From positions 248,001-312,000 of the forward strand of contig NZ_WWEN01000002.1 of the NCBI RefSeq assembly GCF_009857745.1: 64,000 bases of DNA. The letters run 5' to 3'. This DNA comes from Thalassovita mangrovi (GTDB lineage Bacteria > Pseudomonadota > Alphaproteobacteria > Rhodobacterales > Rhodobacteraceae). The notes beneath the pieces were generated by a model. That model saw only the letters and a list, made by a program, of their open reading frames with translations, was not told the origin of the DNA and did not search any database. The position numbers and the translations under genes were made by a program. How positions within the stretch are numbered: position 1 is the first letter of the stretch; each line of letters begins with the position of its first letter. Shown here one piece after another: positions 8,813 through 18,452 of this stretch.

Positions 8813-9280
8813 ATGAAGCCCCAAATTTTCGCAGCCCTCGCGCTGTCGCTGACATCGACCCTGGCGTTTGCGCAGCAAGGCAATCCCGGCGCACATTTCA
8901 TCGAGAACTGGGACCTGAACGGCGACGGCAAGGTCACGCTTGAGGAAGCGACCGAACGGCGCGGCGACGTGTTCACCAGTTTCGACGCCGACGAAGATGG
9001 CGCCCTGAACGACGAAGAATACGCAGTGTTCGACCAAGCGCGCGCCAACGACATGCAGCAAATCCGCCAGGGTCAGGGCATGGGCCAAGGTCAGGGCATG
9101 GGTCAGGGCATGGGCGGAATGCGCAACGCCGTAGACGGAATGATGTTCAAGAACAACGACATGAACGGCGATGGCAAGGTGACCCGCGAGGAATTCGTCG
9201 GCCGCACCGGGTGGTGGATCGAACAAATGGACCGCAACGGCGACGGCGTGGTCACCACCGACGATTTCGGCCGCAACTGA
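8813..9280 (+). CDS. Secreted EF-hand calcium-binding protein
   Basis: A 155-aa protein with a clear signal peptide (residues 1-20, ending AFA). It has four EF-hand-type loops at about 34-45, 58-69, 116-127 and 140-151; three have the canonical D-x-N-G-D-G pattern, while the second (DADEDG) is more divergent. Between the two pairs lies a low-complexity Gly/Gln/Met stretch (about 86-103) of repeated GQGM units. It is likely a periplasmic calcium-binding protein. No enzyme domain is present, and the role is unknown. It is followed by a terminator-like hairpin. Confidence 0.82.
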   Translation: MKPQIFAALALSLTSTLAFAQQGNPGAHFIENWDLNGDGKVTLEEATERRGDVFTSFDADEDGALNDEEYAVFDQARANDMQQIRQGQGMGQGQGMGQGMGGMRNAVDGMMFKNNDMNGDGKVTREEFVGRTGWWIEQMDRNGDGVVTTDDFGRN

Positions 9281-9287
9281 TACGGAA

Positions 9288-9314
9288 TGGCCCCGGCGCT
9301 GCCGGGGCCATTTC
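9288..9314 (+). terminator. Hairpin terminator between convergent genes
   Basis: A 10-bp perfect stem (TGGCCCCGGC / GCCGGGGCCA) with a 3-nt loop, followed by TTTCGCTTG. It lies between the EF-hand gene (+) and the convergent DMGDH-type gene (-), ending 8 nt from the latter's stop. The T-tract is only on the + side. Confidence 0.6.
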
Positions 9315-9321
9315 GCTTGTC

Positions 9322-11817
9322 TCACCCATCCTTGCGGATGGTTTCGTTCTTGGGATCATAGGGGCTGTCGCAGGTCACCGTCGCATCCCAAAGCGCATCG
9401 AACATCCTGACCTTCAGCCTCGTACCCTCGACCGCCAGGTCGGGCCGCACGTAACCCATGCCGATGGATTTCCCGAACGCCACCGAATAGCCGCCCGAGG
9501 TCAGGCGGCCCACCCGGGTTCCATCCTCCAGATAAAGCGCCTCGCGCCCCCAGGGATCGGCATCGTCCGGCCCGTCGATCAGCAGCGTGCAGCATTTGGA
9601 ACGCACGCCCTTCCCCTCCATCGCCGCCTTGCCGTGGAACTCCTTGGACAGGTCCACGAAACGCGGCAGGTCGGCCTCCAGCGGGGTCGCGTCGCGGCCC
9701 AGCTCGTTGCCGAAGGCCCGGTAGCTCTTTTCCTGCCGCAGCCAGTTCTGCGCCCGCGCGCCCACCAGCTTCATCCCGTGCTTTTCACCCGCCGCTTCCA
9801 GCAGGTCGAACAGGTAATTCTGCATCTCGATCGGATGGTGCAGTTCCCAGCCCAACTCGCCGGTATAGGCGACGCGGATCGCGTTGACCGGGCACATGCC
9901 CAGTTCGATCTGCCGCGCCGACAGCCACGGGAACCGCTTGTTCGACAGCGCCGTATCCGGGTCGGCGTCCCGGATCACCTCTTTCAGCACATCGCGCGCT
10001 TTCGGCCCGGCGATGGCGAAGACGCCCCATTGGGTGGTGACGTCCTGCACCTCGATATAGCCGAATTCGGGGGCTTTATCGGCAGCCGCCTTCTTCAGGT
10101 AATCGGAGTCATAGGCAGCCCAGGCCCCGGCGGAGACGAGGTAATATTCATCCTCGCCCAACCGTACGATGGTGTATTCGGTCCGCGTGGTGCCCACATC
10201 GGTCAGCGCATAGGTCAGGTTGATCCGCCCCACCTTGGGCAGCTTGTTGCAGGTGAACCAGTCGAGGAACTGCGTCGCGCCCGGCCCCTTGATCACGTGC
10301 TTGGTGAAGGCGGTGGCGTCGATCAGGCCGACGGTTTCGCGGATCGCCTTGGCTTCCTCCACCGCGTATTGCCACCATCCCCCACGGCGAAAACTGCGCG
10401 AGCTGTGATCGTCAAACCCTTGGGGTGCATAATAATTCGGACGTTCCCATCCGTTCACTGCACCGAATTGCGCGCCGCGTTCCTTCTGCCGGTCATAGGC
10501 GGGCGAGGTGCGCAGCGGACGGGCCGCTTCGCGTTCCTCGTCCGGGTGGTGCAGGATGAAGACGTGCTCATAGGCTTCTTCATTCTTGCGGCAGGCATAT
10601 TCGGTGGTCATCCACGGGCCGTAGCGCTTGGGATCGAGGCTCGCCATGTCGATCTCGGCCTCGCCCTCCACCATCATCTGCGCCAGGTAATAGCCGGTGC
10701 CGCCCGCCGCGGTGATGCCGAAGCTGAAGCCTTCGGCCAGCCACATGTTGCGCAGCCCCGGCGCGGGGCCGACCAGCGGATTGCCGTCGGGGGTGTAGCA
10801 AATCGGGCCGTTGAAATCGTCCTTCAACCCCACCTCTTCGGTCGACGGTATCCGGTGGATCATCGACATGTATTCCTCTTCGATCCGCTCCAGGTCCAGC
10901 GGGAACAGATCGGCGCGGAAACTGTCGGGCACGCCATAGGCGAACCGCGCCGGGGCATTGCGTTCATAGGGGCCCAGGATCCAGCCGCCGCGTTCTTCGC
11001 GCACGTACCACTTGGCATCGGCATCGCGCAGCACCGGGTGTTCGGCCCCGCCCTGCTTGCGATACTCGACCAGCGCCGGATCGGGTTCGGTGACGATGAA
11101 CTGGTGCTCCACCGGGATCGCCGGAATCTTGATGCCCAGCAGGCGCGCGGTGCGCTGCGCGTGGTTGCCGGTGGCGGTCACCACGTGTTCGGCGGTGATC
11201 ACCACCTGTTCCTCGCTCGGCACCAGGTTGCCGCCCTTTTCCACCATCTTGGTGCAGGTGACCTTCCATTCGGCCCCGGTCCATTCGTACCCGTCGACCT
11301 GCCATTTGCGCTCGATGATCACGCCGCGCTGGCGCGCACCCTTGGCCATCGCCATGGTCACGTCGGCCGGGTTGATATAGCCGTCGGTCGGGTGAAAGAT
11401 CGCGCCCTTCAGGTCCTCGGTCCGCACCAGCGGCCAACGCTCCTTGATCTGTGCCGGGCTCAGCCACTCATAAGGCACATCGCAGGTTTCTGCGGTGGAC
11501 GCATAGAGCATGTATTCGTCCATCCGGTCCTGCGTCTGCGCCATGCGCAGGTTGCCGACCACCGAAAATCCGGCGTTCAGCCCGGTTTCCTCCTCCAGCG
11601 TCTTGTAGAAATCGACCGAGTATTTGTGAATGTGGGTGGTCGCGTAGCTCATGTTGAACAAGGGCAGCAGACCGGCCGCGTGCCAGGTCGACCCCGAGGT
11701 CAGCTCGTCGCGTTCCAGCAGCATCACGTCGGACCATCCGGCCCGGGCCAGGTGATAGGCGATCGAGGCGCCGACGGCCCCGCCGCCGACGACCAGAGCT
11801 TTGACATGGGTTTTCAT
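9322..11817 (-). CDS. DMGDH/sarcosine dehydrogenase-type FAD oxidoreductase with GcvT domain
   Basis: An 831-aa two-module flavoenzyme. The N-terminal DAO domain has a dinucleotide motif VVGGGAVGASIAYHLA at 8-23 and SGSTWHAAGL at 41-50, in which His46 matches the covalent FAD-attachment His of dimethylglycine dehydrogenase. The C-terminal half is an FAO-M plus GcvT/aminomethyltransferase region (around 440-820) that in this family passes the one-carbon unit to tetrahydrofolate. Substrates are probably N-methylated glycines (dimethylglycine or sarcosine), but related enzymes differ, so this is not fixed. The start is set at MKTHVK (11817); an upstream in-frame extension runs into the divergent panC and is rejected. 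Confidence 0.83.
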   Translation of the reverse strand: MKTHVKALVVGGGAVGASIAYHLARAGWSDVMLLERDELTSGSTWHAAGLLPLFNMSYATTHIHKYSVDFYKTLEEETGLNAGFSVVGNLRMAQTQDRMDEYMLYASTAETCDVPYEWLSPAQIKERWPLVRTEDLKGAIFHPTDGYINPADVTMAMAKGARQRGVIIERKWQVDGYEWTGAEWKVTCTKMVEKGGNLVPSEEQVVITAEHVVTATGNHAQRTARLLGIKIPAIPVEHQFIVTEPDPALVEYRKQGGAEHPVLRDADAKWYVREERGGWILGPYERNAPARFAYGVPDSFRADLFPLDLERIEEEYMSMIHRIPSTEEVGLKDDFNGPICYTPDGNPLVGPAPGLRNMWLAEGFSFGITAAGGTGYYLAQMMVEGEAEIDMASLDPKRYGPWMTTEYACRKNEEAYEHVFILHHPDEEREAARPLRTSPAYDRQKERGAQFGAVNGWERPNYYAPQGFDDHSSRSFRRGGWWQYAVEEAKAIRETVGLIDATAFTKHVIKGPGATQFLDWFTCNKLPKVGRINLTYALTDVGTTRTEYTIVRLGEDEYYLVSAGAWAAYDSDYLKKAAADKAPEFGYIEVQDVTTQWGVFAIAGPKARDVLKEVIRDADPDTALSNKRFPWLSARQIELGMCPVNAIRVAYTGELGWELHHPIEMQNYLFDLLEAAGEKHGMKLVGARAQNWLRQEKSYRAFGNELGRDATPLEADLPRFVDLSKEFHGKAAMEGKGVRSKCCTLLIDGPDDADPWGREALYLEDGTRVGRLTSGGYSVAFGKSIGMGYVRPDLAVEGTRLKVRMFDALWDATVTCDSPYDPKNETIRKDG

Positions 11818-12004
11818 TGCGCAGGCGACTCCGTTGAACTGCATTTGCCCAAGTCTTAACGATTGCCGCCCGCCGCGCCGAACCCAGCCGACATTTAAGC
11901 GCGTGAAACCGACACATAAGTAGAAATACGAAATCTTCCGAGCGGGCTTGCCGCCCCGCGATGCGCACCGTAGAACTACGGTATTCGAGGAGGGAGTCAC
12001 GCGA

Positions 12005-12853
12005 ATGGAAATCTGCCGCAGCATCGAGGAATGCCGCGCCGCCATCGCCGCGCTGCGCGGGGACGGCAAGCGGATCGGCTTCGTCCCCACCATGGGCGCG
12101 CTGCATGACGGGCATATGTCGCTGGTGAAACGGGCGCAGGACAATGCCGGGGCCGTCGCGGTGTCGATCTTCGTCAACCCGACGCAATTCGGCGACGCCG
12201 CCGACCTGGACCAATACCCGCGCGACGAAGACCGCGACCTGGCGCTGCTGGATCAGGTGGGCGTCGATGTGGTGTTCCTGCCCGATGTAGACACGATGTA
12301 CCCGCCGGGCGATGAAACCATCGTCGAAACTACCCGGCTGGCCAACATGCTGCACGGCAAGGTGCGGCCGGGGCATTTCCGCGGCGTGACCTCGGTGGTC
12401 AACCGGCTGTTCAACATCGTGCAGCCCGACACCGCCGTGTTCGGCGAAAAGGATTACCAGCAATTCGTGATCATCAAGAAGATGGTGCGCGACCTGCATA
12501 TGCCGGTGCAGATCCTCGGCGGCCCGACCCTGCGCGAAGCCGACGGGCTGGCCATGTCGTCGCGCAACCGGCGCCTGACGCCGGAAGACCGCGCCGCCGC
12601 CGTGGTGCTGAACCGGGCGCTCGACGCCGCCGAGGCGCGCGCAGGTGAACCGGGCGCCACCGTCGAGGATATCCGCAAGGTGATCGCCGACACCATCGCT
12701 TCTGAGCCGAGGGCCGACCTGCGCGGCCTCGACACCGTCGCCGCCGAGACTCTGGACGATCTGCACGGGGTTCTCAAGGAACCTCTGGCGATCATGATCT
12801 CGGTCCAGTTTTCCGACATTCTTCTGATTGATCAAAGGGTTATTCAGCCATGA
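12005..12853 (+). CDS. panC: Pantoate--beta-alanine ligase
   Basis: A 282-aa enzyme of the last pantothenate-synthesis step: ATP-dependent joining of pantoate and beta-alanine in the cytosol. It shows the nucleotidyltransferase signature [13 protein letters not shown] (HDGH at 34-37), [15 protein letters not shown] and the KMSKS-like SSRNRRL. Length is normal for the family. The start is ATG 12005, preceded by GAGGAGGGA. The stop overlaps the panB ATG by 4 nt, so the two steps are made from one coupled operon. It is divergent from the DMGDH-type gene; the 187-nt gap must hold both promoters. Confidence 0.95.
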   Translation: MEICRSIEECRAAIAALRGDGKRIGFVPTMGALHDGHMSLVKRAQDNAGAVAVSIFVNPTQFGDAADLDQYPRDEDRDLALLDQVGVDVVFLPDVDTMYPPGDETIVETTRLANMLHGKVRPGHFRGVTSVVNRLFNIVQPDTAVFGEKDYQQFVIIKKMVRDLHMPVQILGGPTLREADGLAMSSRNRRLTPEDRAAAVVLNRALDAAEARAGEPGATVEDIRKVIADTIASEPRADLRGLDTVAAETLDDLHGVLKEPLAIMISVQFSDILLIDQRVIQP

Positions 12854-13659
12854 GCGTACAAAGCAAGATCCGCCGCAACACCGTTCCCCAGATCGCCGCG
12901 CGCAAGGGGGGCGAGCCGATCGTGTCGCTGACCTCGTACCACGCGCACACGGCGGCGATCGTCGACAAATACGCCGATTTCATCCTGGTGGGTGACAGCC
13001 TCGGCATGGTGATGCACGGGATGGAAAGCACCGTCGGCGTGCCGCTGGAGCTGATGATCATGCATGGCAAGGCGGTGGTGCGCGGCACCCAGAAGGCGCT
13101 GATCGTGGTCGACATGCCGTTCGGCACCTACGAGGAAAGCCCCTCTGTGGCCTTCCGCAACGCCGCCAAGATCATGAAGGAAACCGGCTGCGGCGCGGTG
13201 AAGCTCGAGGGCGGCGCGCGGATGGCCGAAACCATCCGGTTCCTGACCGAACGCGGCATCCCGGTGATGGCCCATATCGGCCTGACCCCGCAATCGAGCC
13301 ACGTGATGGGCGGGTTCAAGACCCAGGGCCGCGACGAAGACAGCTGGCCGCTGCACGAGGCCGACGCCAAGGCCGTGGCCGAGGCCGGCGCTTTCGCGGT
13401 GGTGCTGGAAGGCATGGTCGAACCGCTGGCCGCCAAGATCACCAAGCAGATCGACATCCCCACCATCGGCATCGGCGCTTCGGCCGACTGCGACGGTCAG
13501 ATCCTGGTGCTGGAGGACATGCTGGGGCTGAACGAATGGACGCCGAAATTCGTCAAGGTCTATGGCAACCTCGGGCCCGCCATCGAACAGGCGGTGTCGG
13601 ATTATGCCGACGAGGTGAAGAACCGTACCTTCCCCGGCCCCGAGCAGGTTTACAGGTAA
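12850..13659 (+). CDS. panB: 3-methyl-2-oxobutanoate hydroxymethyltransferase
   Basis: A 269-aa TIM-barrel enzyme (ketopantoate hydroxymethyltransferase). It transfers a one-carbon unit from methylene-THF to 2-oxoisovalerate in the first committed step of pantothenate synthesis. Mg-ligand regions [13 protein letters not shown] and [12 protein letters not shown] are present, as are [13 protein letters not shown] and VVLEGM with the catalytic Glu. It is translationally coupled to panC. The one-carbon link to the neighbouring DMGDH-type enzyme may be incidental. Confidence 0.95.
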   Translation: MSVQSKIRRNTVPQIAARKGGEPIVSLTSYHAHTAAIVDKYADFILVGDSLGMVMHGMESTVGVPLELMIMHGKAVVRGTQKALIVVDMPFGTYEESPSVAFRNAAKIMKETGCGAVKLEGGARMAETIRFLTERGIPVMAHIGLTPQSSHVMGGFKTQGRDEDSWPLHEADAKAVAEAGAFAVVLEGMVEPLAAKITKQIDIPTIGIGASADCDGQILVLEDMLGLNEWTPKFVKVYGNLGPAIEQAVSDYADEVKNRTFPGPEQVYR

Positions 13660-13994
13660 GCCTGAGCCAAATGGTGCGCCCTTGCAGGGCGCGCCGGTTT
13701 CGCTTCGCCTTTCAGGCGAAGCGAGTTGGGGGCGCTGCCCCCAAACCCCCGAGGTATTTTTACCAAGATGAAATAGCGGGACTGATTTCTTCTTGGTGCA
13801 AATACTCCCGCGCGGAGCGCAATCCCGAAGGAAAAGGCTGCAGGCCTTTTACTGAGACATCATGTGCGCGCATCAGCGCGCTCAATTTTAAAGCTCTGCG
13901 CGCAGCCGCACATCTGACGTTCGGGGGTTGGGAATTTGTTTTTCCCGATCCGTGCTCCACATTATCCCCAAGCCATGAGGAAGGAGTCCGAGAG
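13660..13994. repeat. Intergenic region with three hairpins and a Rhodobacterales-type intergenic element
   Basis: This 335-nt gap between panB and the pirin gene holds no gene I can support. It contains three successive perfect hairpins at 13676-13692 (GCGCCC stem), 13701-13723 (CGCTTCGCC stem) and 13726-13744 (TTGGGGGC stem). These are followed by an AACCCCCGAGGTATTTTT...AAGATGAAAT element at about 13744-13775. Similar sequences recur between genes in Rhodobacteraceae genomes, in my recollection. A weaker AAAAGGC/GCCTTTT hairpin follows near 13833. The first hairpins probably end the panCB transcript. Confidence 0.6.
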
Positions 13995-14912
13995 ATGACA
14001 TTCAGACCTGTCGCCGCCACCAGCCAAGCCCAGCCCACGATGGAAGGGGCCGGGGTGCATCTGCACCGCGTGTTCGGCTTCGACGATCCCAGCCTGACCG
14101 ATCCCTTCCTGATGATGGACGATTTCCGCAACGACGATCCGCGGCTGTATTCCCGGGGCTTCCCCTGGCACCCGCATCGCGGCATCGAAACCATCACCTA
14201 TGTTCTGGAAGGCACGGTGGAACATGCCGACAGCCTGGGCAACAAGGGCGTGCTGGGGCCGGGCAGCGTGCAATGGATGACCGCCGGGTCGGGCATCGTG
14301 CACCAGGAAATGCCCAGCGGCGACGCGCAGGGGCGGATGCACGGGTTTCAGCTTTGGGCCAACCTGCCCTCCAGCCTGAAAATGACCGACCCGCGCTACC
14401 AGGACATCGGCGGCAGCGACATCCCGGTGGAAATCGACGATGACGGCACCGTCGCCAAGGTGATCATCGGGTCGTTCTGGGGCAAGAAGGGGCCGGTCGA
14501 CGGCATCGCCGCCGAGCCGATGCTGCTCGACATCTCGGTCCCCGCCGGCAAGCGCAAGGTGCTGAAGGTCGATACGCGGGCGAATGCCCTGGCCTATGTC
14601 TTTGCCGGGTCGGGCACCTTCCGCGATGCCAGCGATCCGGTCGGCATCCAGGTGGAAAAGGAATTCGCGGGTCAGGAGCTGAACATCCGCGACATGACCG
14701 GCAACCGCACGCTGGTGCGCTTCGGATCGGGTGACGAGATTACCGTTCAGGCGGGCGACGAAGGCATCCGGTTCCTGCTGATGACCGGGCGGCCGATCCG
14801 CGAACCGGTGGCCTGGCACGGGCCGATCGTGATGAACACGCGGGCCGAGCTGGCAAAGGCGTTCCAGGAGCTGAACAACGGCAGCTTCATCAAGCACAAG
14901 GCCGCGCTCTAA
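13995..14912 (+). CDS. Pirin family protein
   Basis: A 305-aa bicupin. Residues that match the iron ligands of pirin are visible: His59 and His61 in HPHRG, His103 and Glu105 in HQEM. FPWHPHRGIETITYVLEGT is the family's strongest signature. Bacterial pirins include quercetin-2,3-dioxygenases and regulators of central metabolism, so the activity is uncertain. The start is ATG 13995, with AGGAAGGAG upstream. Its stop codon overlaps that of the convergent gamma-glutamyltransferase gene by 4 nt. Confidence 0.9.
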   Translation: MTFRPVAATSQAQPTMEGAGVHLHRVFGFDDPSLTDPFLMMDDFRNDDPRLYSRGFPWHPHRGIETITYVLEGTVEHADSLGNKGVLGPGSVQWMTAGSGIVHQEMPSGDAQGRMHGFQLWANLPSSLKMTDPRYQDIGGSDIPVEIDDDGTVAKVIIGSFWGKKGPVDGIAAEPMLLDISVPAGKRKVLKVDTRANALAYVFAGSGTFRDASDPVGIQVEKEFAGQELNIRDMTGNRTLVRFGSGDEITVQAGDEGIRFLLMTGRPIREPVAWHGPIVMNTRAELAKAFQELNNGSFIKHKAAL

Positions 14913-16708
14913 CGGCCGATCGCAATCCCTTCGCGGCGGGGGTCGGCCCCGCCGCGCAAGCCCTCGCCGATGGCGATGGCGTGCAGGCCGGAATTCAGCG
15001 CCCGCGCTTTGACCTCGTAGCCCATCGCTTCCAGCGGCGCGGCCAGGGTCGCGGCGGGGCTGCCCTCCTCGACATCGTAGGTGCCGAAACGGTTCACCAG
15101 GTGGCCCATGGCGACCGCCTGCTGCACATCCATGCCCCAATCGATATGCGCGATGATCGCCTCCGCCACGTAACCGATGATCCGGCTGCCGCCGGGCGAT
15201 CCGATCACCAGCACCGGCTTGCCGTCCTTCAAGACAATGGTCGGCGCCATCGACGACCGGGGCCGCTTGCCCGGCGCCACCGCGTTGGCGATGGGGCGAC
15301 CGTCGCGATGAGTGCGGAAGGAAAAATCGGTCAGTTCGTTGTTCAGCAGGAAACCCCGCACCATCAGCCGCGAGCCGAAAGCGTTTTCGATCGTGGTCGT
15401 CATCGACATCGCGTTGCCATAGCCATCGACGATGGAGATATGCGAGGTGGAGGGGAATTCGATCGCCTCGTCATCGGCCCAGTTCAGCGCGTGATCGAAG
15501 GTCGGATCGCCAGGCGCGACCTCGGGCAGCGCATCATCTCCGCCCAACAACTTACTGCGATTGTTCAGATATTCCGAATCCACCATGCCCTCAATCGGGA
15601 CCGGAAGGAAGTCACTGTCGGCGACGTAGCGGCCCCGGTCGGCGAAGGCCAGGCGGCTGGCATCGCCGATCAGCCGCCAACTTTCCGAGTTCTCCGGCCC
15701 CAATGCGGCAAGGTCGTAAGGGCGCAACAGCCCGAGGATTTGCCCGACGGCAAGCCCACCCGAAGACGGCGGGCCCATGCCGCAGACGTCGTAGCCGCGA
15801 TAGTCGACGCAGACCGGGTCCCGTTCGATCACCCGGTAGATCGCCAGGTCGAGCGGCGACAGCTGGCCGGGATTGCCCGGGGCCGTCTGCACCACCTGGG
15901 TGACGTCACGAGCGACTTCACCTGAATAAAATACCGCAACACCTTGATCAGAAATGGATTTCAGAACCTCCGCATAGGCGGGATTGCGCAGTATTTGCCC
16001 CGCTTCGACCGGCGCGCCGCCGGGCAGGAAATAGCCCGCCGTCGCGTCGAACCGCGCCAGCCTGTCGCGGTCGCCCGCCACCAGCGCAGCAAGGCGCGGG
16101 GAAACTTTGAACCCGCTCTCGGCCAGCCGGATCGCATCCGTAAACAGGCCCGGCCAGGGGCGGTTGCCCCATCGCCCCTGCGCCTCGGCCAGAAGCGCGG
16201 GCGTGCCCGGCGTGCCGACAGACAAGCCGCCCACTACCGCGTCGAAGAATTTCAGCGGCTCGCCCGCGTCGTCCTGGAACAATTGCGGCGTCACCGACAG
16301 CGGCGCGGTTTCGCGCCCGTCGAGCGTCGTCACCTGCCCGGTTGCGGCATCGTACCAGATCAGGAAGGCACCGCCGCCCAGCCCCGAGGATTGCGGCTCC
16401 ACCAGCCCCAGAACCGCCTGCACGGCAACCATGGCATCGGCGGCGGTGCCGCCCTGTTCAAGCACCTTCGCCCCCGCTTCGACCGCCAGCGGATTGGCGG
16501 CGGCGATCATCCAGTCCTGCGCCTCGACCGGGCGGCCAGCGGCCTTCGCCCGTAGCGCGGTGCGCGCGGCATCGGACAGGCCCGGCCAGATCGCATCCTG
16601 TCCGGTGGCGGCTTCGGGGGCGACGGCATCGGCGGCCTGCTGGGCCAGCGGCAGGCCGGGCAGAACCGCCAGCGCCGCAATCGCGAAAACCCGGTTCAGC
16701 CCCTGCAT
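14909..16708 (-). CDS. ggt: Gamma-glutamyltransferase
   Basis: A 599-aa secreted N-terminal nucleophile hydrolase. The signal peptide spans about 1-22. The autoprocessing site is in PSTSHISIVD, where Thr421 is the expected nucleophile that becomes the N-terminus of the small subunit. Also seen are SSGLGGGAFL near 108-117, PPSSGG, and the GSPGGSRI oxyanion-side motif. It hydrolyses or transfers gamma-glutamyl groups (e.g. from glutathione) in the periplasm. The start is MQGLNR, with GGAGAGGTG upstream; the longer in-frame N-terminus overlaps the upstream gene and is not used. It lies 19 nt after the hydroxyacid dehydrogenase gene, so they are probably co-transcribed. Confidence 0.92.
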   Translation of the reverse strand: MQGLNRVFAIAALAVLPGLPLAQQAADAVAPEAATGQDAIWPGLSDAARTALRAKAAGRPVEAQDWMIAAANPLAVEAGAKVLEQGGTAADAMVAVQAVLGLVEPQSSGLGGGAFLIWYDAATGQVTTLDGRETAPLSVTPQLFQDDAGEPLKFFDAVVGGLSVGTPGTPALLAEAQGRWGNRPWPGLFTDAIRLAESGFKVSPRLAALVAGDRDRLARFDATAGYFLPGGAPVEAGQILRNPAYAEVLKSISDQGVAVFYSGEVARDVTQVVQTAPGNPGQLSPLDLAIYRVIERDPVCVDYRGYDVCGMGPPSSGGLAVGQILGLLRPYDLAALGPENSESWRLIGDASRLAFADRGRYVADSDFLPVPIEGMVDSEYLNNRSKLLGGDDALPEVAPGDPTFDHALNWADDEAIEFPSTSHISIVDGYGNAMSMTTTIENAFGSRLMVRGFLLNNELTDFSFRTHRDGRPIANAVAPGKRPRSSMAPTIVLKDGKPVLVIGSPGGSRIIGYVAEAIIAHIDWGMDVQQAVAMGHLVNRFGTYDVEEGSPAATLAAPLEAMGYEVKARALNSGLHAIAIGEGLRGGADPRREGIAIGR

Positions 16709-16727
16709 CGCACCTCTCCTGAGAAAA

Positions 16728-17714
16728 TCAGTCCAGCGTCTGCAGCACCAGATCGGGCGGCCGGTGACCATCGGCGAAGGTCTTGATGTTAATGATCACC
16801 TTCTCGCCCATCTCGATCCGCCCCTCGACCGTGGCCGACCCCATATGCGGCAGCATCACCACATTGGTCATCGCGCGCAGGTCCGGATTGGCCTGCGACC
16901 CGTGTTCATAGACGTCGAGCCCCGCGCCCGCCAGTTCGCCCGCCTTCAGCATCCGCGTCAGGGCGTTTTCGTCGATCACCTCGCCGCGCGAGGTGTTCAC
17001 GATCACCGCCGAGGGCTTCATCAGCTTCAGCCGCCGCGCATTCATCAAATGGAAAGTCGAGGGCGTATGCGGGCAGTTGATCGACAACACGTCCATCCGC
17101 GCCACCATCTGGTCGAGGCTTTCCCAATAGGTCGCCTGCAGCGCATCCTCGGTTTCCTCGCGCAGTCGGCGGCGGTTGTGGTAATGCACCTGCATGCCGA
17201 AGGCGTTGGCACGCCGCGCCACCGCCTGACCGATCCGGCCCATGCCGAGGATACCCAGCCGACGGCCGCTGACCCGCCCGCCCAGGAAGGCGGTGGGCGA
17301 CCAGCCGTGCCATTCGCCCGACTGCATCGCCGCCAATCCTTCGGGAATGCGGCGGGTGACGGCCAGAATCAGCGCCATGGTCATGTCCGCGGTGTCTTCG
17401 GTCAGAACCCCGGGCGTGTTGGTGACCTGGATGCCGCGCCGGCGAGCGGTGGCGACATCGATATGGTCCACCCCTGCCCCGTAATTGGCGATCAGCCGCA
17501 GATTCGGCCCGGCCTGTCCGATCAGCCCGGAATCGATGTGATCGTTCAGCGTCGGCACCAGAACATCGGCCTCGCGCAGCGCCGCGGCCAGCTCGTCGCG
17601 GGTCATCGGCGTGTCGTCGTCGCGCAGCCGTACGTCGAACAATTCCTTCAGCCGTGTTTCGACCACGTCGGGCAAGCGTCGCGTAACGACAACACTCAGA
17701 CGTCCAGATGGCAT
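16728..17714 (-). CDS. D-2-hydroxyacid dehydrogenase (glyoxylate/hydroxypyruvate reductase type)
   Basis: A 328-aa NAD(P)-dependent D-isomer-specific 2-hydroxyacid dehydrogenase. The Rossmann motif GILGMGRIGQAVARR lies near 153-167. The substrate-binding loop ANYGAGVDHIDVA, the catalytic-Arg region INCPHTPST, the TSRGEVID motif and the catalytic His (LPHMGSAT) are all in family order. The glyoxylate/hydroxypyruvate group is the closest by eye, but substrate cannot be fixed. Start ATG is at 17714, after GGGGGAGG. It heads a two-gene unit with ggt. Confidence 0.88.
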   Translation of the reverse strand: MPSGRLSVVVTRRLPDVVETRLKELFDVRLRDDDTPMTRDELAAALREADVLVPTLNDHIDSGLIGQAGPNLRLIANYGAGVDHIDVATARRRGIQVTNTPGVLTEDTADMTMALILAVTRRIPEGLAAMQSGEWHGWSPTAFLGGRVSGRRLGILGMGRIGQAVARRANAFGMQVHYHNRRRLREETEDALQATYWESLDQMVARMDVLSINCPHTPSTFHLMNARRLKLMKPSAVIVNTSRGEVIDENALTRMLKAGELAGAGLDVYEHGSQANPDLRAMTNVVMLPHMGSATVEGRIEMGEKVIINIKTFADGHRPPDLVLQTLD

Positions 17715-17824
17715 CTTGGGCCTCCCCCTTCTTTTAAACCGCACGCGTTGGTGTCAGAGTGGAGCAAGTCAATCCGGGGCACAAGAACCCACGCAACAAA
17801 ATTTCACGAGCAGCGAGCAGGTCT

Positions 17825-18325
17825 ATGAACAGGACCCTACGTATTGTCGCGGCCGCCCTGTGCGGTCTCTTCCTGACCCAGGGCGCCACGGCGCAGGACC
17901 GCGGCCCGGTGACCAACCTGCCGCTGCCGCGCTTCGTGTCGGTCAAGGCGGCCGAGGCCAATGTGCGCCGCGGTCCGGGGCTGACGCACCGGATCGACTG
18001 GGTATTCAAGCGCCGCAACATGCCGGTGGAAATCACCGCCGAATACGGCCATTGGCGCCGGATCCGCGACCGCGACGGCGCCGGCGGCTGGATTCACTAT
18101 TCGCTGCTGTCGGGCGTGCGCCACGTGATCGTCGACAAGGATATGCTGGCCATGCATGTGCGCCCCGAAGCCGACACCGCGATCACCGCGCGGCTGGAAC
18201 TGGGGGTGATCGCCAAGCTGGAAAACTGCACCCCCGACTGGTGCCGGCTGCGCGCCGGCGGCTATCGCGGCTGGGTGCCCAAGGACACGCTGTGGGGCGT
18301 GAAACCCGACGAAATCCGCGACTGA
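17825..18325 (+). CDS. Secreted SH3b-domain protein
   Basis: A 166-aa protein with a signal peptide (1-23, ending TAQ) and two bacterial SH3-like segments. The first begins at VKAAEANVRRGPG (about 36-90); the second at MLAMHVRPEADT (about 105-160) and ends in YRGWVPKDTLWGV. Such proteins usually bind cell-wall or surface components. The start is ATG 17825; the upstream in-frame ATG at 17759 would remove the signal peptide from the N-terminus. It is divergent from the dehydrogenase gene. Confidence 0.82.
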   Translation: MNRTLRIVAAALCGLFLTQGATAQDRGPVTNLPLPRFVSVKAAEANVRRGPGLTHRIDWVFKRRNMPVEITAEYGHWRRIRDRDGAGGWIHYSLLSGVRHVIVDKDMLAMHVRPEADTAITARLELGVIAKLENCTPDWCRLRAGGYRGWVPKDTLWGVKPDEIRD

Positions 18326-18331
18326 GCGGCC

Positions 18332-18358
18332 CCCGGGCCAATGAAATCTGGCCCCGGG
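18332..18358 (+). terminator. Imperfect hairpin after SH3b gene
   Basis: CCCGGGCCA and TGGCCCCGGG pair with one bulged base around an 8-nt loop, just after the stop codon. There is no T-tract, so termination is only a possibility. Confidence 0.35.
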
Positions 18359-18452
18359 AAGGGCCTGGCGAACGGCGCGGGAAATTAGTGAAAAAATTCT
18401 CATTTCTGCTCTTGCGCCCGCCGACACCGTTTCGTAAACAGCGCCTCACCGA

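Noticed and set aside
9211-11859. 882-codon plus-strand ORF opposite the DMGDH-type gene
   Set aside because: It is the antisense shadow of a high-GC gene; Arg/His/Gly-rich composition and no domain. The same applies to long opposite-strand frames at about 2122-3255, 35315-36950, 37910-39316, 44309-45883, 46684-48228, 50738-52978, 52945-54879 and 55079-57046.
11818-12177. N-terminal extension of the DMGDH-type protein to 951 aa
   Set aside because: It would overlap panC on the other strand; the Rossmann motif begins 7 residues after MKTHVK, the normal position.
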